Shown here: positions 23,401 to 35,472 of the stretch, one piece after another | Layout: each line of letters begins with the position of its first letter | Numbering within the stretch: the first letter of the stretch is position 1 | Assembly (NCBI GenBank): GCA_905221605.1 | Contig: CAJNDS010002145.1 | Coordinates: 564,501 to 628,500, forward strand | Source: Symbiodinium natans | Taxonomy: Eukaryota > Sar > Dinophyceae > Suessiales > Symbiodiniaceae | Direction of reading: 5' to 3' | DNA length: 64,000 nt | Made by a program: the position numbers and the translations under genes | The notes under the pieces: generated by a model | Told to the model about the DNA's origin: nothing | The model's database searches: none | The model's input: the letters and a program-made list of their open reading frames with translations, nothing else

Positions 23401-26400
23401 AGCGGTCGGGCGCAGCCGTGCACCTCAGGAGAAGCAGAAGGACAGAACCTTCAGGCTTACAGGGCTCAGTGAGTCATGGATATGTGCGCACTTTCTGGAG
23501 CTGTTTGAGATGTTTTCTTAGTCGACCCTATGCGTATCTGCTGAAGGTTTAGCCGGTGGGTGCCCATGGTTTAGATAGAAGACTTGACTGGTCGGACAGT
23601 TTCCGGACAGTTTCCAAACTTATACAAAGTGAGGGGCGGGAGTGTGAGAGGTGTCTTGGAAGACTGAAGAATCTTCCAAGGACGCTTCAGGGCGATTCAT
23701 GCGTGGTGCTCTCATCCAGCGTGGCAGGAAAGGGAGAGCAGCGCACAGCTTTCCAATCGAAGTGCCGCGCGCGCCATCCACGAGGAACGGCTTCTGCTCG
23801 GCAGCTGTTCGCTGTGCTGCTTGATTTGTAGATCGTAGTGACGGTAGTGACGAATTATCTTTCTGGCAGAATTGTATCTTTCTGGGGCCGGAGTTCCCGC
23901 ATACCTGTGATGGGGCGCAGATATACACGGCCAAAGCAGCTCCAAAGCCCAAAACCCTGAACCCAGCGGCACTGCGTCCCAATCTTGCCCTTAAAGCAAC
24001 GACAGGGAGTTTACACAGTTTTGCATTGAACTTCTTAGATTCATGGCTGACTGAAGTTCAGGGTCCAGCCTCCCACTGACGTTCTACCGCGACCCCGGTT
24101 TCGAAGCTCTTCCGCAAAGAAGCTATGACACGTAAATTAACGCTGTTCTGCCCCCTGATCTGCTTGTTGCGACTCCAAGAGTGGCGCAGGATCGTGTGGT
24201 TCTCATTGACAGGGAGGGCTACCTAGCGGCGCGTGCCCACCTCCGCCTCGTCACCTCCTGCCTGGTGGGTGCCAGCATTGTTCCCTGTCTCAGTCGCTAA
24301 GAGAGTGGCTTTGCAGTTTTTGCCCGAGTCGGATACAAATCGTCAGGGCTTAGCGCAAGCAGCAAAAGGATTTCAGAAAGCAGGCCGATCAGTTGAGGTA
24401 TCCTGATCTTTCTGCCACCTAGAACCACCCCTGACTTAGCCTAAAGGTGTTTGAGATAAACAAACCATCCACCTCTCCGCTCGGAGGCGGCAGCGGCTCA
24501 GTGGCTCAGCGGCAATGAGTAAGAATTGTCGCTGCAACTGCACACTGCCAGAGTGCCAGAACGGTTGAGGGTGGTGTGAGGCGCATGTGTGCGCATGGCC
24601 GTCGCCTACGCCTGCACAGCCTTGTCAGTTGCCATTAGTTGCACACTGCGCTTTGCATAGCCCGATATCCGAGGCCAGGGGGCTCAGACATGATCTTCGC
24701 ACTTAGCCGCTTCGTGCTCCTGTTGCTGTTGACTTGGGAGGTGCCGGTCTCAATTGTGAGAGGAGCCTTTCCGAAACATTCTCGAGCCTGAAACGATAAC
24801 TTTCCCGCCAGGGGGGCTTGCGTCTCGTTTCGACTTGTTGCATCAACTTTAGCTCAAGTGGGCTGCCTCACACATGAAGGCCCGAAACTTTGCATCTAAG
24901 TCCGTCATCATAGGGTTTGTTGCTGCCGTGGTTTGCCGACCATTCTCTCTACTGTTTTCTCTACACACTGAGCCCTTCACACGAAGATCCATGTTGCGTT
25001 GGCCAGTGCCTCTGAACCGTCGCCATTGTGTATTATTATATGGTCAAAGTCAGAGACAACCAATGGCAACCAGAAACTGGTTCTGAGGCCTTCCAGAGTG
25101 CAGCAGGTCGGATTGGCTCCTGTTTGGGGCTGCTCAGTGCCTTGTCGGTTGTCTTACCAGGTTCTTCCCGTGCTACCGGCAATCCATACTACTATGCTGC
25201 CATGATGTAAGATCGTATTACCCGTTTCGCTTGCATAGAGATGTTAGGAAAGCTTGGGCATTTCGTTAGGTGAAAGTAAGTGGCAACACTGCCGCCCCCA
25301 AAGGCTTCTCTCTGGACTGATCAGTGTCTCCGTCTTGCTTTTGGCCATAGTATCAATATGCAATAACCACACAACACAAGCTACTCGGCACGGCCACTGC
25401 TTGCTTTGACCTTAAGCGGCCTCCAACTTTGTGCGCCGCAGAGCGTAGCGCGGAGGGGGCAGAGGTGCCGAGTTGCACATAGTTGCACTATTCCAAGCGG
25501 CAATTAGTTGTGGTGCTGTTTGTAAAAGGCAAGCCCAAAGCCCTGAAGCGACCAAGCCCAACAAGACTCACAGAGGCCTCGAGCAGCAGCGCCTGGCGCC
25601 CGCCACCCCACTGCTTGGCACGGCCAAGCGCCGTGGCTCCGGGGCAGCCGGGGCCCCTGCACTGGCCGGTTTCATTTGTTAGATCTTTGGTCCCCTGAGT
25701 TTGTGGTTCCTTATGAAAGGGTACCGTAATGTTATCGCTACACAGCCACCTGGGCTGGGCTGCAGCTGGAGCCTCGGAATTTCAGGGGACAACGAAAGGT
25801 CCCAAGTTCTGGGTGGCTTTGGTGCAGGAGCTAGGCATCCTCAGGGGAAGGATTCTGGAAGGCGCCGTCTACTAAGAGCAGGTCAGCTGCGAGATGCTGC
25901 GAGTCAGAAAAGAGGGTTGCAGTGCAGCTCCCGCAGTGAACCTATGAACGTTTTTGGTGGTCTCTCGCAAAAAATCACTGAAGGTTTGGAGGTTTTGTGA
26001 GGTTTTTCTCTGCAGCACCAGGGTCCTTTGCGGGTCCTGGCTAGGGCCCCCTAGCGACAACGCCACACATCTTAGCGTTTAGAGCCACAAGACCCTCGCA
26101 GGCCAAAACCCTAAATACAAACCGCCTCAACGTAAACATCGAGCAGCGGTGCCCGCCCACATCTCAAGCCATTTAAAACCCACCTCAAGCATCTTCAAAC
26201 ATTCACCCCGCATAAGCCCTCAACTCAAGAATCTTCAAGAAGTTAAGCCATGTTAAGCCCGAAACTCCAGGAGACGCTGCTCTCACAATTGGGGCCAGTT
26301 ACTCCGCGGCAGACAATCGCAGTGGGAGTTTGGCAGTGGGAGTTTGAATTTGTGCTTTTAGCGTTGGGGGCTTGCATGACTGAAGGGGTCTTGGGGCAGG

Positions 26401-27060
26401 GGATCCGGTGTGAGAATGTGTGCGCTTGAGTTCATGGCTGCGGCCGGAGTGAGGGCCCTTCGGTCTACAAGTCTACAGTGGCGCATGTGGCCCGGACTAG
26501 CTGAGCTTTTGGGTGAGGTTCATGTTGATTCGGCACTTCGACCATACAGGTCTTTCGCGGAAACAAGCGCCTTCTAAGGACGTTTCCCAGAAGCTTCATG
26601 AAACTTTCCCAAGGTTTTGGGGCCATACCGTCTTGGGGAAACCGCAAGACCATCAAAACCCTTGCCTGACTTTCCTCCTCCCAAAACGCTCATGCAGGTG
26701 ACGTTCAAACTTTTTAGACCCAGAGCAACCAAGCGCCAAAAGCAAGAAAGCAAGCAGAGCCGGATCGGGCCAGCGCGAGGCTTGTGGTGAAGAGGGCTTG
26801 AAGGTCGTCCGTCTAGTGGGACGAGGGAGACTTCTCACTCTTACTGGCCATCTTCCGGGAGACCGCCACGCCAAAACTGAGGCGCCAAAAGCCTCAAGCC
26901 TCTTTCCGAAGTGCGCCACATCACATGTGCTGACTACACGCCGATATTGTCGAAAGTCGATAAGTGCCCTGTTGTTTCCAAAACTGGGTGCGGCTACAAC
27001 CCCTCATGCCTCACTCGATTCTTCACCACTTCCTTCTGTCTCTTCACTTCGTAGACTCCA
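17433..27060. other. Largely unassigned region
   Basis: I see no confident complete gene in about 9.6 kb. Possible exons: 18314-18350 (MARIFDPTKVEERSW) and about 18440-18700 with acidic tails, perhaps the end of the channel gene. 22429-22569 is a 46-residue frame with a hydrophobic segment, AVLPTLAVSGAVVVATVAY. About 24180-24300 is open with DRVVLIDREGYLAARAHLRL. The 252-residue frame at 19705-20463 has no recognisable domain. A short GA-rich run lies at 21366-21388 and telomere-like motifs at 18571-18592 and 23130-23165. Confidence 0.35.
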
Positions 27061-27063
27061 TGG

Positions 27064-27756
27064 TTGCAGGGGGCAGCAAGGGAAGCGTGGGGGCCTCAAT
27101 GCCCTCCTCAAAAGCGATGGCGATGGCAATGGTCTTTACCACTTCACAACGTTGAAGCGCTGCGCCGCTTCATGGGCAAGGCCCTAAAGTCTACGGCTTT
27201 TGGCATGCAGATGGAGCATACAAAGGCTCAGGTGGACAGGATGTGCAGTGGAAAGATGCGGAAAGAGGTCCTGCAAGAACAGCGAACCCTTGCAACATTA
27301 TCAAGCATACCGGGTGACACTACGGGCGATGGGAAAGGTCGCCGTGCTGCACACGGACGCTTTCTCGCAACAAAGCCGGCCATGCGGAGGGGATCAGCCT
27401 CCTCTCAATGGACTGATGCAGTGGCCGCCCTCAAGGCGTGGCAGCTGCATTTGATGCGGCTGACGTCGGTGGCCAGCATATTGGACGCAGATCACGATCC
27501 CCTTGTGGTTGAAATATTGAGGGGGGCGAGAGGCCTTGAAGTATTTCAGGCGGGCAGGTTGTTGGGCTGGTTGTTGAAATATTTCAGGTTTTCCGATGCT
27601 TTCAACACAGAAATTATATCAGAACACACGTGGGGCGTAGACCTTGAAATATTTCACTTGTTCATGCCGCCTCAACATGGTTTCCACATTCACGTCGGCA
27701 GGGCGAAGACGTCCTCTGAAATTTCAGGAGTTTGCTTCAGGGTGGGCGGTAGGTAG
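27064..27756 (+). CDS. Hypothetical open frame, 230 residues
   Basis: The frame is open across 690 bp and has a charged, helical-looking middle (KAQVDRMCSGKMRKEVLQEQ) with no family I recognise. Its start is not an obvious ATG context. Its last 150 bp run over the palindrome cluster and into the left arm of the foldback element, so at least the 3' part is probably not native coding sequence. It could contain a real exon in its first two-thirds. Confidence 0.25.
   Translation: MQGAAREAWGPQCPPQKRWRWQWSLPLHNVEALRRFMGKALKSTAFGMQMEHTKAQVDRMCSGKMRKEVLQEQRTLATLSSIPGDTTGDGKGRRAAHGRFLATKPAMRRGSASSQWTDAVAALKAWQLHLMRLTSVASILDADHDPLVVEILRGARGLEVFQAGRLLGWLLKYFRFSDAFNTEIISEHTWGVDLEIFHLFMPPQHGFHIHVGRAKTSSEISGVCFRVGGR
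27536..27660. repeat. Cluster of TGAAATATTTCA palindromes
   Basis: The 12-bp perfect palindrome TGAAATATTTCA occurs twice (near 27574 and 27646) and once as TGAAGTATTTCA (near 27538). The shorter TGAAATTTCA starts the neighbouring foldback arm and ends its other arm. They resemble binding sites or worn terminal repeats. Confidence 0.6.
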
Positions 27757-28305
27757 GCTCAGGCCCTGAGACTCCCTGCTGAGATGCCATTTTCTCGCAC
27801 TGCCCCTTGAAATCCCCATCGAGCACTTCTGCATCGACATGCCCGTCGAGCACTTCATCCGATTGAAGATGCTGATCTTACAGAGTCCCTGTTACACTCT
27901 CACTGTGGCAAGTGCGTCGGAGCCTCCAGTTGAACCTCTGCAAGAAACTTCAAGAACGAGTTTCGCTCCGTTTGTAGACAGCCTGGCTTAACTCACAGCT
28001 GTACTTGTCGCAATATTTCTTCTGGAAGAACCATGGGGGGAAAGGGTTGTGGTGAGTTCTGGCCCGGCGAGATCTAGGCTTCTGTCGGAAAATCTCAAGA
28101 TCTCGCTGCTTGAATACGGGGCTCTGCTCATTAAATGGACCGAGTGGCACAACAGAACGCTCCACCAGCTCCTCCCACTGCAGGCTTAGCATCTTCAATT
28201 CAATCGGATGCAGAAGTGCTCGATGGGCATTTCAAGGGGTCAGCAGGGAGTCTCAGGGCCTGAGCCTACCTACCGCCCACCCTGAAGCAAACTCCTGAAA
28301 TTTCA
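27717..28305. mobile_element. Foldback (long inverted repeat) element
   Basis: The left arm, 27717-27873, matches the reverse complement of the right arm, 28188-28305, almost exactly. Both begin at TGAAATTTCA and run through GGGTGGGCGGTAGGTAGGCT to a GATTGAAGATGCT end. The left arm has about 40 bp of extra sequence, including a 22-bp-scale internal duplication around CGTCGAGCACTTC. The spacer of about 314 bp has no recognisable gene. It is probably a non-autonomous DNA transposon or MITE. No target-site duplication was seen. Confidence 0.75.
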
Positions 28306-28376
28306 AATGACACCCCGCCCCCTCCCAGGCCGAACACCATGTCAGCGCCAGGCTTGAAATAGAACAGGCGAGTTTC

Positions 28377-28378
28377 GC

Positions 28379-28417
<39 letters not shown>

Positions 28418-28418
28418 G
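28377..28418. repeat. C30A10 homopolymer tract
   Basis: A run of about 30 C is followed at once by about 10 A, 70 bp after the foldback element. Such a junction could be the scar of a tailed insertion or an assembly weak point. Confidence 0.9.
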
Positions 28419-29985
28419 GCCGTAGTGTCACGGGGTGACCTGTGCCGTACGCCGCGCAGAGAAAGAAGTGGCATGCGAGCTGTTGCATGCTTCTCATGTG
28501 GCGTTCAGCACCACCCGCGATGTTTGCGGCATTTTTCCTTCTGGATGGCAGCACGCTGCAAGAACCTTACCAAGCCCGAAACCGTATCCTCAAACTCTTC
28601 AGTGCACTCTGTAAGAGCCACCCCCTCCCCCGGTTCCTCAGGCTTCCGCATCGATGCAGAGCCTCGACCGACTGCGACTGGCTGCACTGCACTGCCTCGC
28701 GCTGGCTCTGCTGATTTGGTTCGAGGCCTTGGGGTTATCAGGGCGATGGGATGCCTTTGCAGCTGATGCTCGTGATGCGCGGGCTTTGGGGCAACGAGGT
28801 TGGTGGAAGGCTCAAGGCTGATGTTTAGTCCAGCTGATGCTCAGACGATGCACGTGCTTGGAAACTCGCAGGGCTGACAAGGTTTTTTGTGACGGATGTT
28901 TTTGAGGAGTGTCTTTCCAAAAACTTGAGCTCGAGTTCGATTCTATGTCTAAGTCTAGGAGGATTGGTTTTGTACTCAGCTCCTGACGGCCAAGTCCCAG
29001 TACACCATGCTCTGCTCTGGAAACGCCGAGGTCGTCCGCCACCCGGAGCTCAGAACTGCCGCTTGCGAGGGCCACGAGGCCCAAGAGCCAAGAAGCCGAG
29101 TAGAATGAGTAGAGCCTGCAAAGAAGAGGCATCTTTCATCATCTTTCCTTTGTGTGATTTTGGTGGTCCCAATTTCCTCGGCAGGCCTCGGCGGCGGCGT
29201 TGCTGACTGAGAGGGCCTCGGCGCTGACGATGGTAGTGGCAGGGCACCCCAGAGTGAGGGTCAATTGAATGTCGGTGAGAAGCCCCTGGGCACTAGCCGC
29301 AGCTTTGCATGGTATTCAATAGTTTGTGGCACAATATCCACTCCAAGATCAACAGCTTCCTCGACAGGCCTGGCTTTTCGCGGCTCTAACACGCACGGCA
29401 GCATGGCGCTGCGAGGCAACGTCCTGAATCTTCAGAAATGACTGGCATGAAGGAGCACGTGCCAGTCTCGAACGTCGCGATGCTGTCATGGCAAATATCC
29501 CCTCAGCCAATGCAAACAAACCGCGAACCCTCACCTTCATCATTCTAAGCGCGCAAACTTTAAAGCTCTGCCCCCCCAAGATTGCTGAGAGAGGCTTGCG
29601 TGTGGCTTGCTCCACGCGCTGAGGAGGTGCTCTCAGAGTACATCGAGAGCGACCGGTGCCCCGAAACAATCAGCAAGCCCAGTGTTTTTCCAAAAGGTTT
29701 TCCGCACAAGCCTCGCTGGGTTTAGGGTTTAGGGGTTCGGGCCGAGGGTATTAGAGCCGCTCACACCCTCAGTTTTTATTGCAAATTTGATGCCCATGAC
29801 TGTCGTTGTTTTCTGGGATTCGCGGAGTGGGTTCAGGGTGTTGTTGAGTATTAATACAGGCTTAGTCAGATAACTGAAGTCCTGTGCTGCTTCACCCTGG
29901 AGTAGTTAGAGCAGCCGTCATTCTCGCCCTCAGAATTGTCAACCGCCCACAGCTCTAGAAGTTCCTAAGTCTGAAGATGCAAGAG
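28419..29985. other. Unassigned region
   Basis: Only short open frames with no recognisable domains on either strand. Nothing else is evident apart from a few telomere-like motifs near 29718. Confidence 0.4.
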
Positions 29986-29987
29986 TT

Positions 29988-30023
29988 TAGGGTTTAGGGT
30001 TTAGGGTTTAGGGTTTAGGGTAA
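29988..30023. repeat. Interstitial telomeric repeat (TTTAGGG)5
   Basis: Five perfect tandem copies of the heptamer TTTAGGG; two more copies occur at 30106-30119. This is the plant- and dinoflagellate-type telomere motif in an internal position. Confidence 0.9.
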
Positions 30024-30372
30024 CAGCATGCCAAGGGGCTGTCCCCTAGCGGGCCGAGCCCTGGACTTGGCTGAGGCCAGCTCCAGAGAAGTTTTTCGAG
30101 CCGAGGGTTTAGGGTTTAGGCTTCAGGCTTTGAGTTTGGAAGGGGTCTGTGGTTTCGTTGCGGTTCTGGAGTTCCTTCTTGTTGGGGCTTTTCTGATAAG
30201 CCATGATAAGCATGTCTTTACTGACTTGGTGCCGATCAGGAACATTTCTTGCGCTGTGGCTTGTGCCTTGTAAGGCGCAAACGCCAACACCCAAAACCCA
30301 AACCCAGAAAGCGTGGCTGCCATCAGCCTGTATTTGGAAGGGTTTGTATGGCCGTATTTCTAGGGCGTCCTT

Positions 30373-32220
30373 TTGGGGATAAGCCGTTTTGATGCAACGA
30401 TTCAACGTTCCATGCTTGCCTCTGCAGCTCTTGGTATGTGGACACAAGGCATGTCCAAAGAACTTCGTGCTAAAGTCTTCGTGGATGATTATAGGCTCCT
30501 GCTAGGTAACGACTACTTGCATCTCCAACATCTATTCCACGCCGGCGAATTTTGGGTTAGTTATCCTTGTTTCAGCACCAAAGACGAGACCGTCGCTTTC
30601 GAAAATAAGGATACAGATGGCAACCTTCAGTTGCTCGACGGTGTAGACGTCAAGCGAGACAAGCAAGGTGTTTGTCTTGGCATCCCTCTTCCCTTTACAG
30701 GCCTGGCACGTTTTGATTTCCTCGACCCTATTTTTCAAAAATGCATTCTGCATTCTTTTCTCGACAGAATAAGCACTGCCAAAGTGCAGCAGCAGATTGC
30801 CGCAAAAGCTATTGCCAGAAAGGTCATACCTGCGGCGTGATCAAGTTCAAAGATTGCATACTATAATCTTCGCTGCCACCGCTTTGAGACAATGCCAGAC
30901 TCAAGACGCACGTTCTCCTCCTGCTCAAAAGACACATGCGTTTGACCCGGATTATGCCATGACTTATCGCAGTTTGTGCTTTTGGAACAGGCTACTGCGC
31001 GCACAACAGGATATCAACATGATTTGCTGCTATTTCTAGATCGTTGTCTTCCGGTCTTGGATCAGTGCAGCATGACATTCATGAGCTTGATTGTCAACCG
31101 CGGCTGCCTGACCTCATTCGCAAGACTAAGGATGAACAACAGATCTCTCTGCAGGACACTGACAAACAGAAATTATCAAATATTCTCCGCGATCTCGTCC
31201 GTGAAAACTGGACTGGCGTACTGCGCTGCGATATTAACAGCAAGTGAAGCCAGATGATCCCCATAGGAATGCGCTTGTGCACCTTCTTACTGATGCACAC
31301 TACCCCCGATAGAGTTCATCAAATGCATAAGTCACATTCACCGCGCTGCTATCATGCCTACATGCAAAGAGGTCATGTTCAACATTTGCTGTGGAGTTGC
31401 CCACGCTTTCAAGGCATACGAACTAGCTGGCTGCTGCTCTTCAGCAACGAGAATGGTGGTGGTCACCTTGTGCACTTAATTTTGTGACTTATTCTGCTGA
31501 CATGCCTGCAAGCTTCAAAGCTCCGTGGTCTCACCAGCAGCTGGTTCCGCAACGCATCACTAGACGGATGGAATTTTCACGCAACAAAGACCTCTCTGCC
31601 AAATGGTTCTCCATCTTATGGCGGGAAATCCACAAGATGCACCTCCTGCATGTCGACAAATTGCGCTGAGGCTTTTTTGTTTTCGCCTTGTACAAAGCTC
31701 GCATGCTTTCCATCAAAAACTCCTCAAGCTTTCTTGGATTCACAGTGCACAAATCCTTGCATTCTTGACTTTCAGTTCTCAACGGTATAAGTGGATTGAC
31801 AAGTTTCCCTTTGTTGTTTTAATTTTTCCCATTAGTTTCTCTTTCGTTCCCCCCCCAAAGGATTTACCAAACTACTTGCAGAAATCTTTCTCTGCTGCAA
31901 ACACAAACGCGATTGAACCAGGTGTTGCTTGTCAAATCATTCACATTCCGCCGCAGGATTTTCTTGATGTAGTAGTCTCTGGCAAATGCTGCCAGCTTCA
32001 AGGTCAGAGATCTGTGGGCTTAATGGTCAGTTTTCGCATAAACGGCAAATCCGCGCCGCCCACCTGGTTTGCACAGACATCGGATTGCAAGCTTTTGCCT
32101 GTTCAGCTTGACAACAGGAGCAAATTACATGGCATCACCAAAAGGTTCATTGCGGCTCAAAGTAGATATGAATGCTTCAAAAAAGTATATCCTTGGGCTT
32201 ATGGAGTTTGCACATTTTAA
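30373..32220 (+). pseudogene. Decayed LINE-type (non-LTR) reverse transcriptase remnant
   Basis: The frame at 30373-30840 contains KVFVDDYRLLLGN, a reverse transcriptase motif C (FVDD catalytic pair), followed by LGIPL as in the thumb entry of dinoflagellate RT proteins. Later blocks at 30797-31490 change frame several times. The block at 31254-31487 ends with HLLWSCPRF, the H...C zinc-knuckle-like tail found at the C-terminus of many LINE proteins. A further open block at 31603-32220 is unassigned. No RT sequence is seen upstream of about 30355, so the copy looks 5'-truncated, as expected after target-primed reverse transcription. No clear poly-A tail is visible. Confidence 0.55.
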
Positions 32221-33904
32221 AGTCTTGAAGCGCAACCATTGATTGGCAACATCACGTCCCAGACTCTAGATGTTGTGTGCATGCGTACCGTGCTTAGTAC
32301 GAATCTGAGCTGTCTCACCTTCTTATGAGTCCGCAGTGCCAGTAAAACAAAACCACTGTTTCATATCAGCCTGCAGAGGCACTTTGTGCCGAGCCGCGCG
32401 TGGCAGACGCCTGGCTCCGGGAGCTCTCGGGGCTGTCGCTCTTGGCTCCTCGCTTTGGTGTCTGTTGGAAGGATCTTGAGGCCTGGAGTTTCAGAGTTTC
32501 GGGGGTTTGCCTCCTGCAGGTTTCGATCACATTTCGAGCAGTTGTGTTCCCGGTCATGTTTACTGGATTATTTCGAAGTGCCCCCTCGCAGCTTTGGCCT
32601 TGGGTGGCTTGGTTGAGCACTCCTTGAGGATGAGGGGTATCAGGACCGCAGTAGGGGAGCCTTCGTCCCAGTCCATTCGTCGGTGTTGACGTGTCTAGAT
32701 GCTGCAAACTCGCTGTCTGAAGCTCCGCTTGGCCTGTGTGATTCTGTGCTTTCTTCTGAGGTCATGGATGGTGCATCCCAGCCGCTCGGATAAGAATTGG
32801 AGAGAAAGGAGAAATGGCAACCTGAAGCAGCAAGCAGTGTGTTTGGTCGTGGGTTATTCGGCATTTTCGGATGTCTACAGTGCAGTTTTCCAGCATGCAT
32901 CAGCATCTGCATGTACATGTAGAGGCTTCAAAAGCTACTGTATAAGTAGCTGTGTTTTGCAGACTTTGGGTGTTCAAGTGCTAGTCTCTTCCAGTTAATT
33001 TGCCGAAGATGGTTCTCGAGGGCTTCGAAGCTCGCAACACAGCAACGCGCCCTGACAACTGCTGGCCGAATCCGGGCGTTGAGCGCGTGGCTGGCGAGGC
33101 AGGAAGCCACAGCTGCTGATCGGGCAGTCCACAGTCTGGTATGCAGAGAACAGGAAACAAGTCCGATATGCTCGTTCCATGGATTTCCATATGGTATGCT
33201 TGGGATCCAAGGAGGGGTTCAATCCACAACGACCGTCATGCGTCACGTCAATGGCAAGCAGCGGAACTACACCCCGCACGAAAGGCTTGATAAAGTTCTA
33301 TGGCAGGAGAAACCTCGGAAACTCAGGAAACAGGGTGTCAAGATACCAAGTGCGTTCGAAGCAGCATGTAAGTCCAACTGCAGTGAGCTTCTCGGCACGT
33401 ATCAAAGTTCTTGCGTCAGCAGGTGCAGCCCTACTAATAGGTATGTAGGTGTGCAGGCATGATCTGTTCTCAGTTTGTCCCGATCCTAGGTGCATGCCGG
33501 ATCCCGAAGCCCTGAAACTCTGAAGATGCCCAAAACTACATTCTTTTTGTTTCTTGGGTTGAAGGGACGCCTCTAAGCTCAGGGCTTCTTAAGCCCTCAA
33601 CCTCTCAAGCCCTGACTCCCGGAAACCCTTGAGCCCTAACCCCTTGATCCGATCCACACAGCACCCCCAGAAGATAGATGCATTCTAACCACCCAAAAGC
33701 CCCCTCCCCCCCCAAACAAACAAAAAAAACCAAAAAAAACAAAAACAAAAAGCCCTCACAAAAAAGAACCCCAAAACTTCGCCCCCTCAAAAAAAGCCCA
33801 ACAAATTCCGAGGATCCGGCCCTCGCCTGGCATCGGCCCGGGCTCCGTGGAGCTCGGGGAGCTCGGGGAGCTGCAGCCATTTGGCGGCCTGTTGAAGGGC
33901 TTTG
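32221..33904. other. Unassigned region with A-rich tract
   Basis: No recognisable gene. 33707-33755 is rich in short A runs (AAACAAAAAAAACC type). Frames such as 33079-33462 are open but show no domain. Confidence 0.4.
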
Positions 33905-33912
33905 CATTGCGG

Positions 33913-34215
33913 GGTTTAGGGTTTGGGGTTTGGGGTTTAGGGTTTAGGGTTTTTAGGGTTTAGGGTTTAGGATTTAGGGTTTAGGGTTTAGGGTTTAGGG
34001 TTTAGGGTTTAGTAGGGTTTAGTAGGGTTTAGGGTTTAGTAGGGTTTAGGGTTTAGGATTTAGGGTTGAGGGTTTAGGGTTTAGGGTTAGGTCCTAAGTT
34101 AGGTTTAGGGTTTTTAGGGTTTTGAGGGTTTAGAGGGTTTAGGGGGTTTAGAGGGTTCAGAGGGTTCAGAGGGTTCAGAGGGTTCAGAGGGTTCAGAGGG
34201 TTCAGAGGGTTCAGA
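33913..34215. repeat. Interstitial telomeric array grading into a 9-bp minisatellite
   Basis: About 190 bp of TTTAGGG heptamers with slips (AGTAGGG, GATTTAGGG) pass into GAGGGTTTA and then about eight copies of the 9-mer AGAGGGTTC at 34143-34215. It ends 260 bp before the retrotransposon's left terminus. Confidence 0.9.
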
Positions 34216-34477
34216 AGGTTTTGAGCTCCGCGTTTGTTGGAGGTTCATGCTTACCTCAAGGCCCAGGGCACTTAGTTAATAGGTTGTAAAGAAGGTAGGG
34301 CTACTCTTAGGATAACCCCAACCCCCAATACGTATGACCTCTCAACCCTGAACCCGAATTAGTTAAACCTACTTACTAAGCTCCCAGAGCCTTCCATCTC
34401 AAGATTCCTCTACCGAAGCGGGCAGGGGAAACAAGGTTCTGATAAATCCTCAGGCCATTACACCCCAAACCATCAAT

Positions 34478-34616
34478 GTTGCGTGTGATCGTTTTTCTTT
34501 TCTTTATACACGCATGTTTTGCTACTGCGTTGTCTTGGCGTTGCAAGTCATATCACCGCAGGGTTCAGGCTCCTTCGCAAAGACGGGCTCCGAATGCCCG
34601 TGATCTTCGCAGAAGC
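34478..34616 (+). repeat. Split direct repeat A1 (left terminus)
   Basis: Starts GTTGCGTGTGATC and matches A2 with one 1-bp indel over its first 86 bp. It then carries 22 bp absent from A2, followed by a shared CTCCGAATGCCCGTGATC segment. Its start is taken as the element's 5' end. Confidence 0.85.
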
Positions 34617-35472
34617 AATATTCAAAAAGCTCAGTGCAACTGCAAAATGCATAGCTAAGCATTCTGCAATCGCCTTTACCGAGGGATTTTCAGCCGTGAC
34701 GGCCATATAGGATTGTCCCAAGCAAGCCTCTCGAGCCCTTGCGATGGCCCCAGCAAACACATGTCTGCACTTGCCTCGCTTTGCTCCGCATGAGTCATCA
34801 AGCCTCGCGTGGGCCGGTCCCGCATGGATGACAGCGCAGCAGAGGAAGCCCAGGTGGCTTCAGCAAACATTGTGCAAGGCGCATCCACTTGCACGCCCGC
34901 CAGGCAGATGCACAGCTCAGCGCCGCTAGTGCGACCGCATGTCAAGCTTTGTGTGCTTGAACTCACTGCACGACATGCGCAGTCTTACAGCCTCGCGCTG
35001 GCTAGGTACAGCAATCGATGCACCAGAGTGCACCCCAAGCATCGCTTTTTGCTTACTGCATAGGCATTGCCCCTAGCAGCATCAGTCGCATACTGCTTGT
35101 ACACTGCGCAACAGTGCTAGCCTCGCATGGGCCAGGTACTCTCGACGAGCCGGGCCCACGGTTCCGCCTTGCTCGCAGATGCTTTGACCGCATGTCTGAA
35201 ACACAGACGCAAGCTTTCAGCCTTTGCTTCTTTACTGCATACGCTTGTACTTGCCGTGCTCAATCAGCACAGCCCTGCATGGGCACAGAGATCAGGCAGG
35301 TCGCAGCTCACTGCGTGGCACGCACTTGCAGCCAGAATGGCAAACACACACATTTGCATAATTGCTTACTGCGAGCATAATTTCGCCAACCACGCCCGCG
35401 TGGCCACACTGCACTAACGGCACTTTGTCAGGAGACTTCTAGTTTCGCCTTCCACCGCACTGAGTCACCGCC
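34617..35472 (+). other. Non-coding leader of the retrotransposon with degenerate repeats
   Basis: No convincing ORF. Loose direct repeats recur about every 120-200 bp, such as GCCTCGCGTGGGCC, GCCTCGCGCTGGCT and GCCTCGCATGGGCC, and GACCGCATGTC occurs twice. It could hold the promoter and packaging signals. Confidence 0.5.
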
